Positions 8,062 to 15,276 of a DNA stretch of 33,231 nt are shown here, piece by piece. The stretch spans positions 32,443 to 65,673 of the forward strand of contig JARGNO010000002.1 in NCBI GenBank assembly GCA_029213165.1, written 5' to 3'. Each line of letters begins with the position of its first letter. Positions within the stretch are counted from its first letter, which is position 1. Position numbers and translations under genes: made by a program. A model generated the notes under the pieces. The model worked only from the letters and a program-made list of their open reading frames with translations, did not search any database and was not told the origin of the DNA. The DNA is from Minwuia sp. GTDB taxonomy: Bacteria; Pseudomonadota; Alphaproteobacteria; Minwuiales; Minwuiaceae.

Positions 8062-9174
8062 ATGGCGGGGGATGGATCAACGATCTTTGGCGCACGTTTC
8101 CTGGATGGGCGGATCGCGCAGGAGCAGGATGTTCATCTGACGGTCGCTGCCGACGGGTTGACGATCCATGCGCCTGATATGGACCGGACCTGGCCAAGGG
8201 CAGAAATCGAACTGGTTGACCAGCTCGACCGCGGTGCCCGTGCGCGCTTCAGCCACGCGGGGGAGCCAAATGCCCGCGTGATCGTGCTGGGTCAGCGGGA
8301 AGTGGAAATCTGCCGAACGTACTGGCCGGAGATTTTCAGCAACCGGCGCGGGGGGCTTAGACGGGACATGAAGCGTCTCGCCATCGGTGTTGCCACCCTG
8401 GCAGTCGCCGGAGCAATTGCGGTCGCCGCGCTGCCCCTGATCATTTCGGTCCTGGCCGCGCTGGTCCCGGAATCGACGGAACGCAAGATTGGCGACGAAG
8501 CCCTGTCAGCCATGACGTTCATCAGTCCGGCGATGGCAAAGCGATGCGTGGACCCTGAAGGACTATCTGTCATCGAACGCCTGACCGACGGGATCGCCGC
8601 CGGGCTGGGCGCCAGCACCCCCTTGCAGGTGCGCGTGGTCCCGCACGGCCTGGTCAATGCAATGGCTTTTCCGGGCGGACATGTCCTCATCTTCAGGGGC
8701 CTCATCCGGGAAGCCCGGTCCGGCGCCGAGGTTGCCGGAATCCTGGCGCATGAGATAGGCCATGTGTACCACCGGCATGGGATGAAACGTCTGATCCGCG
8801 ACAGCGCCATCGATGCGGTGACGTCTGTCTTCTCCCCCGGCACCACCGGCAGCATCGGCGGGACGCTCGCCAGCCAGATGGCCAGCCAGTCCTATGGCCG
8901 TGACGCCGAAAGGGAAGCAGATGCGTTTGCCGTAGAACGCCTGAATGAGCTGGGCTTCACGGCCGAGGGAATGATCGACTTCTTCACGCGGGCCCAGGCG
9001 AAACAGGCCGGTGCCGCAGGATCACCCTCCTTCACCCGCTTTCTGGACAGCCATCCGGGCCCGGACGACCGCATTGCAGCGATCCGGGCACAGGCCACCG
9101 GCGGTGCCCCCGCCCTGAACCAGAAGGACTGGAAAGCATTGCGACGGATCTGCAGGCTGGTGGTCACCGACTGA
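8062..9174 (+). CDS. M48 family zinc metalloprotease, membrane-anchored
   Basis: This is a 370-residue protein. Residues about 8-92 form a beta-rich N-terminal domain (GARFLDGRIAQEQDVHLTV...) of the kind seen before M48 domains next to DUF898 genes. A membrane helix lies at about 105-134, followed by a peptidase M48 domain with HEIGH (H230, E231, H234), the third zinc ligand in READAFA (E285), and the late SHPGPDDRI motif (H331). There is no N-terminal signal peptide, so the first domain is probably cytosolic and the peptidase domain is outside, as in BepA-like quality-control proteases; this topology is inferred. It is co-transcribed with the DUF898 gene and converges with the flavin reductase gene. 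Confidence 0.9.
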   Translation: MAGDGSTIFGARFLDGRIAQEQDVHLTVAADGLTIHAPDMDRTWPRAEIELVDQLDRGARARFSHAGEPNARVIVLGQREVEICRTYWPEIFSNRRGGLRRDMKRLAIGVATLAVAGAIAVAALPLIISVLAALVPESTERKIGDEALSAMTFISPAMAKRCVDPEGLSVIERLTDGIAAGLGASTPLQVRVVPHGLVNAMAFPGGHVLIFRGLIREARSGAEVAGILAHEIGHVYHRHGMKRLIRDSAIDAVTSVFSPGTTGSIGGTLASQMASQSYGRDAEREADAFAVERLNELGFTAEGMIDFFTRAQAKQAGAAGSPSFTRFLDSHPGPDDRIAAIRAQATGGAPALNQKDWKALRRICRLVVTD

Positions 9175-9183
9175 ACCCGAAGG

Positions 9184-9669
9184 TCAGCCCCCGATCTCCG
9201 CATATCTTCCCTGGAAGTAGAGCAGTGGCGATTGCCCCTCCACCTGGTTCAGGTGTGTAACCCGACCGATGATGATGACGTGATCGCCGCCATCGTGCGT
9301 CGCGTCCGTGATGCATTCGAAGCTGGCAATGGCACTGTTCAGCATTGCACAGCCATTGTTGCCAGGCTGCCATTCAAAGGGAATTTCAGCGAACTTGTCA
9401 TCGGCCTTGGAGGCGAAGTGGTTTGATTCCGCCTGCTGCCCGACCCCCAGGACATTGACCGCGAATGGCTTCCCGTCGCCGAAGGCATCGGCACAGTTCG
9501 CCCGCCTGTCGAGGCTGAACAGCACCAGCGGCGGCTCCAGGGAAACAGAGTTGAACGAATTGACGGTCAGGCCAACCGGGCGCCCTTCGGCATCCAGTGC
9601 GGTGATCACGGTGATCCCGGTGGCAAAGCACCCCATTGCATCCCGCATCTCGCGCGGCGTTACCGTCAT
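9184..9669 (-). CDS. Flavin reductase family protein
   Basis: This is a 161-residue FMN-binding split-barrel protein of the flavin reductase-like family. Visible family features are the opening FRxxMG-like segment (REMRDAMGCFATGITVIT), GLTVNSFNSVSLEPPLVLFSLDRRA (FMN and dimer interface), PFAVNVLGVGQQAESNHFA, and the C-terminal HVIIIGRVTHLNQVEGQSPLLYFQGRYAEI. Such proteins reduce FMN/FAD with NAD(P)H to feed two-component monooxygenases, although no partner monooxygenase is in the window. The frame extends to a TTG at 9681, but the ATG at 9669 has GGGGAG four bases upstream and a better family fit. It is divergent from motA over a 190-bp gap. Confidence 0.9.
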   Translation of the reverse strand: MTVTPREMRDAMGCFATGITVITALDAEGRPVGLTVNSFNSVSLEPPLVLFSLDRRANCADAFGDGKPFAVNVLGVGQQAESNHFASKADDKFAEIPFEWQPGNNGCAMLNSAIASFECITDATHDGGDHVIIIGRVTHLNQVEGQSPLLYFQGRYAEIGG

Positions 9670-9726
9670 GGCGCTCCCCAACCCATCAGCAGACTCAATC
9701 GAACCGGAGCCGAGTTTACCAATTGC

Positions 9727-9738
9727 TTCCGCGCGGAA
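9727..9738. promoter_or_regulatory. Perfect 12-bp palindrome upstream of the flavin reductase gene
   Basis: TTCCGCGCGGAA is a perfect inverted repeat 58 bp before the flavin reductase start and 121 bp before motA. Its size and place suit a dimeric regulator, but no cognate regulator is seen. Confidence 0.25.
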
Positions 9739-9859
9739 AACCCCGCCCCACCGGAATAATTCGCTCAGCGGCCATGCGCAACGCCGTCTTCGCTAACGTG
9801 ATCTTAACCGCAATGGCGGCAAGCTGGGGTCAGGTGCACAAAAAGCGGCGGTAGATTCC

Positions 9860-10717
9860 ATGTTCTTCATCATCGGACTTGTGGTGGTTATCGGCTCGGT
9901 ACTGGGGGGTTATCTGCCCCATGGCAGCTTCGCCGTTCTGGTCCAGCCCCTCGAAGTCGTGATCATCTGTGGTGCGGCACTTGGTGCCTTCATCATCTCG
10001 AACCCCAAGACCGTGATCGTGGGTGTGCTGAAGTCGACGGGCAAGGTGCTCAAGGGACAGCCCTACAACAGGGCCACCTACGAGGAACTGCTGACATTGC
10101 AGTACACCATCTTCAAGCTGGCCAAGGCCAAGGGCATGCTGGCGCTGGAAGCACACATCGAAGATCCGGAGAAGAGCTCCATCTTCACCGCCTTTCCGAA
10201 TTTCATGAAGAACCACCATGCGGTCGAATTCGTCTGCGACTACCTGCGACTGATGACCATGGGCACCGAGAGCTCCCACGAGATGGAAGCCCTGATGGAC
10301 GAGGATATCGAGACCCACCATCATGAACAGCATGCCGTCTCCTCTGCCGTCACCACCGTCGGTGACGGACTGCCCGCCTTCGGCATCGTCGCCGCCGTGC
10401 TGGGCGTCATCATCACCATGCAGTATATCTCCGAGCCACCGGAGGTTCTCGGCGGCAAGATCGCCGCGGCGCTGGTCGGCACCTTCCTGGGCATCTTCCT
10501 CGCCTATGGCATCGTCGGCCCGATGGGCAAGAGCCTGGAGGCCTATGCCGAGGCGGAGACGAAATACTACCAGTGCATCAAGGCGGGCATGCTGGCCTAT
10601 CTGAACGGTTATGCCCCGGCAGTGTCGGTCGAATTCGCCCGCAAGACGCTCTACAGCCACGAGCGCCCCAGCTTTGCGGAACTCGAGGCAGCCGTCGAAA
10701 ACGCCCCGAAGATCTGA
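9860..10717 (+). CDS. motA: Flagellar motor stator protein MotA
   Basis: This 285-residue protein is the stator subunit that pairs with MotB to convert ion flow into flagellar rotation. Two N-terminal membrane helices (about 2-19 and 29-47) precede a large cytoplasmic loop containing the charged region around LRLMTMGTESSHEMEALMDEDIE. Two more helices (about 172-189 and 199-220) follow. The functional prolines known from E. coli (P173, P222) match P172 in GLPAFGIVAAVLGVIITM and P221 in GIVGPMG. The length is like other alphaproteobacterial MotA. It is followed after 45 bp by motB. No other flagellar genes are in the window, so this is a detached stator operon. Confidence 0.96.
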   Translation: MFFIIGLVVVIGSVLGGYLPHGSFAVLVQPLEVVIICGAALGAFIISNPKTVIVGVLKSTGKVLKGQPYNRATYEELLTLQYTIFKLAKAKGMLALEAHIEDPEKSSIFTAFPNFMKNHHAVEFVCDYLRLMTMGTESSHEMEALMDEDIETHHHEQHAVSSAVTTVGDGLPAFGIVAAVLGVIITMQYISEPPEVLGGKIAAALVGTFLGIFLAYGIVGPMGKSLEAYAEAETKYYQCIKAGMLAYLNGYAPAVSVEFARKTLYSHERPSFAELEAAVENAPKI

Positions 10718-10762
10718 CCCGAGACTACTTCAACCTCCTCCACCTGACAGCAGCCAGGGACC

Positions 10763-11794
10763 ATGTCCGAACATCCGCAACCGATCATCATCAAGAAAAT
10801 CGTCAAGGGCGGCCATGGGCATCATGGCGGCGCCTGGAAGGTGGCCTATGCCGACTTCGTGACGGCCATGATGGCGTTCTTCCTGTTGCTCTGGCTGCTG
10901 AACGTGACAACGGACGAGCAGAAGAACGGCATTGCCGACTACTTCGCCCCAGCCGCCGCATCCCAGTCCACCTCCGGCTCCGGCGGCGCGCTGGGCGGCC
11001 AGACCATGGTCCGGGAAGGGTCACGAATCTCCGACAACGGCCTGCCCACCGTGGTCGTCTCCGTCGGTGATATCGAGGACGAGAAGGACAGCCACGAGGA
11101 CGGCAAGAAGTTCGATCCCTCAGGCGACGAAGTGGACGAGGAAGGCATCTCCAGCAACGAGGAGTCCAAGGACGGCTCCGAACGTGGTCGCAAGGGCAAT
11201 CCGGGCGAGGACGATATCGCCGAGGCCCTGGCCCGGCGCGAGCAGGAGAACTTCAACGAAGCCATGGACGCCATCGAGGATGCCATCGAACAGGCTCCCC
11301 CTGAACTGAAGGAACTCGCGGAGAACCTTATGGTCGACATGACCGACGAGGGATTGCGCATCCAGTTGGTCGACCAGGGTGGCCGATCCATGTTCCCGAA
11401 GGGCAGTTCCTCGCTGGAAGGTCATGCCTCCGATCTGCTGCGGCTGATCTCCGGCGTGGTTGCCACCCTGCCGAACAAGATCAAGATCACCGGCCACACG
11501 GACGCCACGCCCTATCGTTCGACCAATGGCTATGGCAACTGGGAACTCTCGGCTGACCGGGCGAATGCAAGCCGTCGCGCCCTGATCGAGGTGGGCGTTC
11601 CGACACACCGCATTGACCAGGTCACCGGCAAGGCGGACCAGGAACCCCTGATGCCGGAAGACCCGTATGCCGACTCCAATCGCCGCATCAGCATCGTCCT
11701 GATGCGCGCTGCCAACCTGGCCCTGCCGCAGGCACCGGTCGATGCGCTCAAGAAGATGGGCCTGACCGTCGCAGGGGAGCGCAACGGCGGCTGA
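10763..11794 (+). CDS. motB: Flagellar motor stator protein MotB
   Basis: This 343-residue protein is the peptidoglycan-anchored stator subunit. An N-terminal cytoplasmic segment (with KKIVKGGHGHHGGAWKVAYADF) leads into one membrane helix (about 30-47). D31, in YADFVTAMMAFFLLLWLLN, is the ion-carrying aspartate. The plug region (about 50-65, QKNGIADYF) is followed by a long acidic, low-complexity linker (about 100-160). The C-terminal OmpA-like domain (about 195-320) has ITGHTDATPY, WELSADRANASRRAL and SNRRISIVL. The sequence around the aspartate resembles proton-driven MotB. It is operonic with motA. Confidence 0.96.
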   Translation: MSEHPQPIIIKKIVKGGHGHHGGAWKVAYADFVTAMMAFFLLLWLLNVTTDEQKNGIADYFAPAAASQSTSGSGGALGGQTMVREGSRISDNGLPTVVVSVGDIEDEKDSHEDGKKFDPSGDEVDEEGISSNEESKDGSERGRKGNPGEDDIAEALARREQENFNEAMDAIEDAIEQAPPELKELAENLMVDMTDEGLRIQLVDQGGRSMFPKGSSSLEGHASDLLRLISGVVATLPNKIKITGHTDATPYRSTNGYGNWELSADRANASRRALIEVGVPTHRIDQVTGKADQEPLMPEDPYADSNRRISIVLMRAANLALPQAPVDALKKMGLTVAGERNGG

Positions 11795-11921
11795 AACAAT
11801 TGCCGCGGACCGGTACACCCGTGTCACGCGACCGCGACCTGACGTCCTTCCCCCTTGGTGCTGAACCACAAGCCTGCCATATGCGTAAGGTCTACCCGTA
11901 ACAGGATGGGGCGAAAGCGTG

Positions 11922-13265
11922 ATGGCGAACGACCGGAATTCGATTGGCGGGCAGGTGATGCGATATGCGCGCGTCGGTCGTTCCGTTGGTGGCCTGGCCG
12001 CAAAGCTGGCCGGTGAACGCTATCTGGGCATGGAGATCGACCGCAATGTACACGCCCAGGACTTGCGGGCCGCGCTTGGGGGGCTGAAGGGCCCGCTGAT
12101 GAAAGTGGCGCAGATCCTGTCGACCATCCCGGAGGCCCTGCCGAAGGAATACGCGCAGGAACTGTCACAACTGCAGGCCGACGCGCCGGCCATGGGCTGG
12201 GCCTTCGTGAAGCGGCGCATGATGACCGAACTCGGACCCGGCTGGCAGAAGCAGTTCGCCACCTTCGAGCGCGAAGCAAGTGCCGCTGCGTCACTGGGGC
12301 AGGTCCATCGCGCCACCGGGCATGACGGCAGCGACCTCGCCGTGAAGCTGCAGTATCCGGACATGTCCTCCGCCGTTGAGGCGGACCTGCGGCAGTTGAA
12401 GCTGATCTTCTCCGTCTATCGTCGCTATGACAGTTCCATCGACACCAGCAACATCCACACGGAGATCGGGGATCGCCTGCGGGAGGAACTGGACTACCGG
12501 CTGGAGGCCCGGCACATGCATCTGTATCAGCAGATGCTGGCGGATGAGGCCGGGGTGCATGTGCCAACCGTGGTGCCGGAGTTGTCAACCGACCGTCTGC
12601 TGACCATGAGCTGGCTGGATGGCAGGCGGCTCATGTCCTACGCCGAGGCACCGCAGGAGGTGCGCAACGCCATTGCGCAGAACATGTTCCGGGCCTGGTA
12701 CGTGCCCTTCTACTACTATGGTGTCATCCACGGTGACCCCCATCTGGGCAATTACACGGTACGCGACGACCAGACGATCAATCTGCTGGACTATGGCTGC
12801 ATCCGTACCTTCCAGCCCAAGTTCGTGCAGGGGGTCATCGACCTCTACTGCGCGCTGCGCGATGGCGACGAGGCTCTGGCAGTACATGCCTATGAAAGCT
12901 GGGGCTTCGGTGGCCTGACGAAGGAAGTGATCGAGACCCTGAACCTGTGGGCAGCCTTCGTCTATGCGCCGCTGCTGGAAGATCGCGCCCGACGGATCCA
13001 GGAATTCGGCGACGATGGTGTCTACGGCAAGGACGTGGCGGAAAAGGTGCATCGGCAACTGAAGGAGCGTGGCGGCGTGACGCCACCGCGCGAGTTCGTC
13101 TTCATGGACCGCGCAGCAATCGGTCTCGGCGGCGTCTTCCTGCACCTGAAGTCGGAGATCAACTGGTACCGGATGTTCCATGACCTGATCGAAGGATTCG
13201 ATGTGGGCACGATGGCCGGGCGGCAGGAACAGGCATTCGGCAGTGCCGGGGTTCCCCTGCCCTGA
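11922..13265 (+). CDS. ABC1/AarF (UbiB-like) family atypical kinase
   Basis: This is a 447-residue protein of the ABC1 atypical kinase family, which supports quinone biosynthesis in some members. The N-terminal signature is KGPLMKVAQ (56-64), where the canonical KxGQ reads KVAQ. An Ala-rich nucleotide loop AAASLGQVHR is at 121-130, AVKLQYP with K142 is the catalytic-lysine strand, HGDPHLGN is at 270-277, and the metal-binding D290 is in LLDYGCI. An in-frame GTG at 11919 directly precedes the ATG at 11922; the ATG with the purine-rich AGGATGGGG upstream is preferred. It lacks the C-terminal membrane helices of E. coli UbiB, so it is probably a soluble or peripheral family member rather than UbiB itself. 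It appears to be a single-gene unit. Confidence 0.88.
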   Translation: MANDRNSIGGQVMRYARVGRSVGGLAAKLAGERYLGMEIDRNVHAQDLRAALGGLKGPLMKVAQILSTIPEALPKEYAQELSQLQADAPAMGWAFVKRRMMTELGPGWQKQFATFEREASAAASLGQVHRATGHDGSDLAVKLQYPDMSSAVEADLRQLKLIFSVYRRYDSSIDTSNIHTEIGDRLREELDYRLEARHMHLYQQMLADEAGVHVPTVVPELSTDRLLTMSWLDGRRLMSYAEAPQEVRNAIAQNMFRAWYVPFYYYGVIHGDPHLGNYTVRDDQTINLLDYGCIRTFQPKFVQGVIDLYCALRDGDEALAVHAYESWGFGGLTKEVIETLNLWAAFVYAPLLEDRARRIQEFGDDGVYGKDVAEKVHRQLKERGGVTPPREFVFMDRAAIGLGGVFLHLKSEINWYRMFHDLIEGFDVGTMAGRQEQAFGSAGVPLP

Positions 13266-13278
13266 CCCGGTGCACCAA

Positions 13279-14478
13279 TCAGGCGGAACTGCTCAATTCC
13301 CGGTAGACCGAGATTGTCCGCTCGCACATCAGGGTCTTGGTGAAATTGGCCGTGATATGGGCCACGGCACGGCTTGCCAGCGCATCGCGGGCATCCTGAT
13401 CCAGCGCCACGGCGGTCTCGACGGCCTCTGCCAGTTGCGGCGCATCATCCGGATCGACCCACCAGCCAGTCTCTCCGGGTACCACCGTCTCCATGGCGCC
13501 ACCGATACCGGTGACGACTGTCGGGCGCCCCATGGCCTGTGATTCGACAGCGACCCGGCCAAAGGCCTCCGGCTCAACCGATGTCGAAGCCACGACACTG
13601 GCCAGCGCGTAGGCCGCCGGCATGTCACGACAGGTCCCGACGAACCTCACCCGCCCCTCGACACCCAGACGCTGCGCCAGCCGCCGGAGTTCCAGCTTGT
13701 AGGCGTCATGCCCGACGTCACCGCCTGCAAACACGACGACGGAGTCCTGATCCCGCAGCAGCGACAGGGCCTCGATCATCACGCGCTGCCCCTTCCAGCG
13801 GACCAGCCGACCGGGCACCAGGATGACCGGCGCACCTGCGGGCACGGCCCAGGCCTCGGCCAGCTGGATCTTCCGCGCCGCCGAAACCGTGGAAATATCG
13901 AACTGGGCCAGATCGACACCGCGCGGGATCATCCGGATACGCGCATCCGTCAGTTCCGGCGCGGTCTGGCGCAGGTAATCCCTGATGAAACCGGAAGTCG
14001 CTATCACGCGGTCGCCGCGAAACATCACGCTGTTGTAGGCACGCTTGGCGGCGTTCTGGCCGTTGTACGGCCCGTGAACCGTGGTCACGAAGGGTGTCGC
14101 GGTGCGGCGCGCGGCGTAGTGCGCGCTCCAGGCCGGTGCACGGGAGCGTGCATGAACGATATCGACCTTCTCCGCGACGATCAGCCGGGCGAGGTGGCCG
14201 ATATTGCGCCACATCACCAGCGGGTTCTTGGACCGCATGGGCAGCAGCACATGCTCACCTCCGCCACGCTCCACCTCCTGCACCATGTGCCCGCCGGAGG
14301 ATGCGACGATGGCCCGATGACCGGCCACAGAAAGCGCGGTGACCATATCGACGGTGCCACGCTCGACACCACCGGTAACCAGTGCAGGCAGGACCTGCAG
14401 CACGGTCAGCGGACGGTCGGCAGCAGCCCCGGTCTCTGGCGGGTTGCCCGGTTCGGTGATCGGTGGTTCGCTTGTCAT
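13279..14478 (-). CDS. GT4-like glycosyltransferase (GT-B fold)
   Basis: This is a 399-residue retaining glycosyltransferase. The N-terminal Rossmann domain opens with TVLQVLPALVTGGVERGTVDM, a Gly-rich acceptor-side loop typical of GT4, and continues with VDIVHARSRAPAWSAHYAAR and the TTVHGPYN segment. The C-terminal domain has VPGRLVRWKGQ (donor phosphate contacts) and EPEAFGRVAVESQAMGRPTV with the EX7E pair. It transfers a sugar from a nucleotide-sugar donor, probably in lipopolysaccharide, exopolysaccharide or glycolipid synthesis; donor and acceptor are unknown. The frame is open to 14550, but that region is the start of the divergent hydrolase gene, so the ATG at 14478 is taken; its ribosome binding site is weak. 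Confidence 0.9.
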   Translation of the reverse strand: MTSEPPITEPGNPPETGAAADRPLTVLQVLPALVTGGVERGTVDMVTALSVAGHRAIVASSGGHMVQEVERGGGEHVLLPMRSKNPLVMWRNIGHLARLIVAEKVDIVHARSRAPAWSAHYAARRTATPFVTTVHGPYNGQNAAKRAYNSVMFRGDRVIATSGFIRDYLRQTAPELTDARIRMIPRGVDLAQFDISTVSAARKIQLAEAWAVPAGAPVILVPGRLVRWKGQRVMIEALSLLRDQDSVVVFAGGDVGHDAYKLELRRLAQRLGVEGRVRFVGTCRDMPAAYALASVVASTSVEPEAFGRVAVESQAMGRPTVVTGIGGAMETVVPGETGWWVDPDDAPQLAEAVETAVALDQDARDALASRAVAHITANFTKTLMCERTISVYRELSSSA

Positions 14479-14503
14479 GTAGTCACTGGGCCAGGAGACG
14501 AGA

Positions 14504-15268
14504 GTGCCGAACGCGCCGAAAGAACTGTCGCGACCCGACGGAGAAACCATCGCTTATCATCATACCACCGGAAAGACACCCGGCATCATCTTCTGCGGGG
14601 GTTTCATGTCCGACATGGGTGGGACCAAGGCCATGGCGCTGGAGGAACATTGCCAGGCGAAGGGGCTCGGCTTCGTGCGGTTCGACTATCTGGGTCATGG
14701 CGAAAGTTCCGGCAGTTTCGCGGACAAGGGCTGTATCAGCCGATGGACCGAAGATGCCGCAGCAGTTCTTGATGAACTGACAACGGGGCCGCAGGTAATC
14801 GTCGGTTCCTCCATGGGGGGATGGGTCATGCTGCGGCTGGCACTTGCCCGCCCGCAACGCATTGCCGGTCTGATCGGCATAGCGCCGGCACCGGATTTCA
14901 CGACCTGGATGTGGGAGGAACTTGGAGGCGCGAACCAGGCCACCCTGATGACAGACGGACTGGTCCGCGTCCCGTCCGAGTATGATCCGGAAGGCTATGT
15001 CATCACGCGAAAGCTGATCGAGGACGGGCGCGCGTGCCACCTTCTGGACGATGGTGAGGTCGGCATAGATGTTCCCGTGCGCCTGCTGCATGGCATGGCT
15101 GACCCGGATGTGCCCTGGCAGCATTCGTTGCGGATCGCTGAGGCGCTGCGGTCAGCGGACGTACGCATCCACTACGTGAAGGCGGGCGATCACCGGCTTT
15201 CGGAACCCGGTGACCTTGACCTCCTCCGCACCACGGTCGATGAAATCGCTCAGACCGTGGCCGGTTGA
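14504..15268 (+). CDS. Alpha/beta hydrolase (ABHD10-like)
   Basis: This is a 254-residue alpha/beta hydrolase. The oxyanion-hole strand is IIFCGGFMSDMGGTKA, FDYLGHGESSG precedes the nucleophile elbow GSSMGG (S103), and the remaining triad residues are D200 in LLHGMADPDVP and H230 in AGDHRLSEP. The sequence pattern resembles the ABHD10 group of serine esterases/acyl-protein thioesterases, but the substrate is unknown. The start is a GTG with AGGAG at 14493-14497, six bases upstream. The gap to the divergent glycosyltransferase is only 25 bp, so the two promoters must overlap or lie inside the genes. It converges with the large RTX gene. Confidence 0.88.
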   Translation: MPNAPKELSRPDGETIAYHHTTGKTPGIIFCGGFMSDMGGTKAMALEEHCQAKGLGFVRFDYLGHGESSGSFADKGCISRWTEDAAAVLDELTTGPQVIVGSSMGGWVMLRLALARPQRIAGLIGIAPAPDFTTWMWEELGGANQATLMTDGLVRVPSEYDPEGYVITRKLIEDGRACHLLDDGEVGIDVPVRLLHGMADPDVPWQHSLRIAEALRSADVRIHYVKAGDHRLSEPGDLDLLRTTVDEIAQTVAG

Positions 15269-15276
15269 GGCGAAAA

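Noticed and set aside
11787-11806. Possible terminator after motB (GCGGC and GCCGC arms)
   Set aside because: The stem is only 5 bp with a 10-nt loop and no T-tract, and it overlaps the stop codon region.
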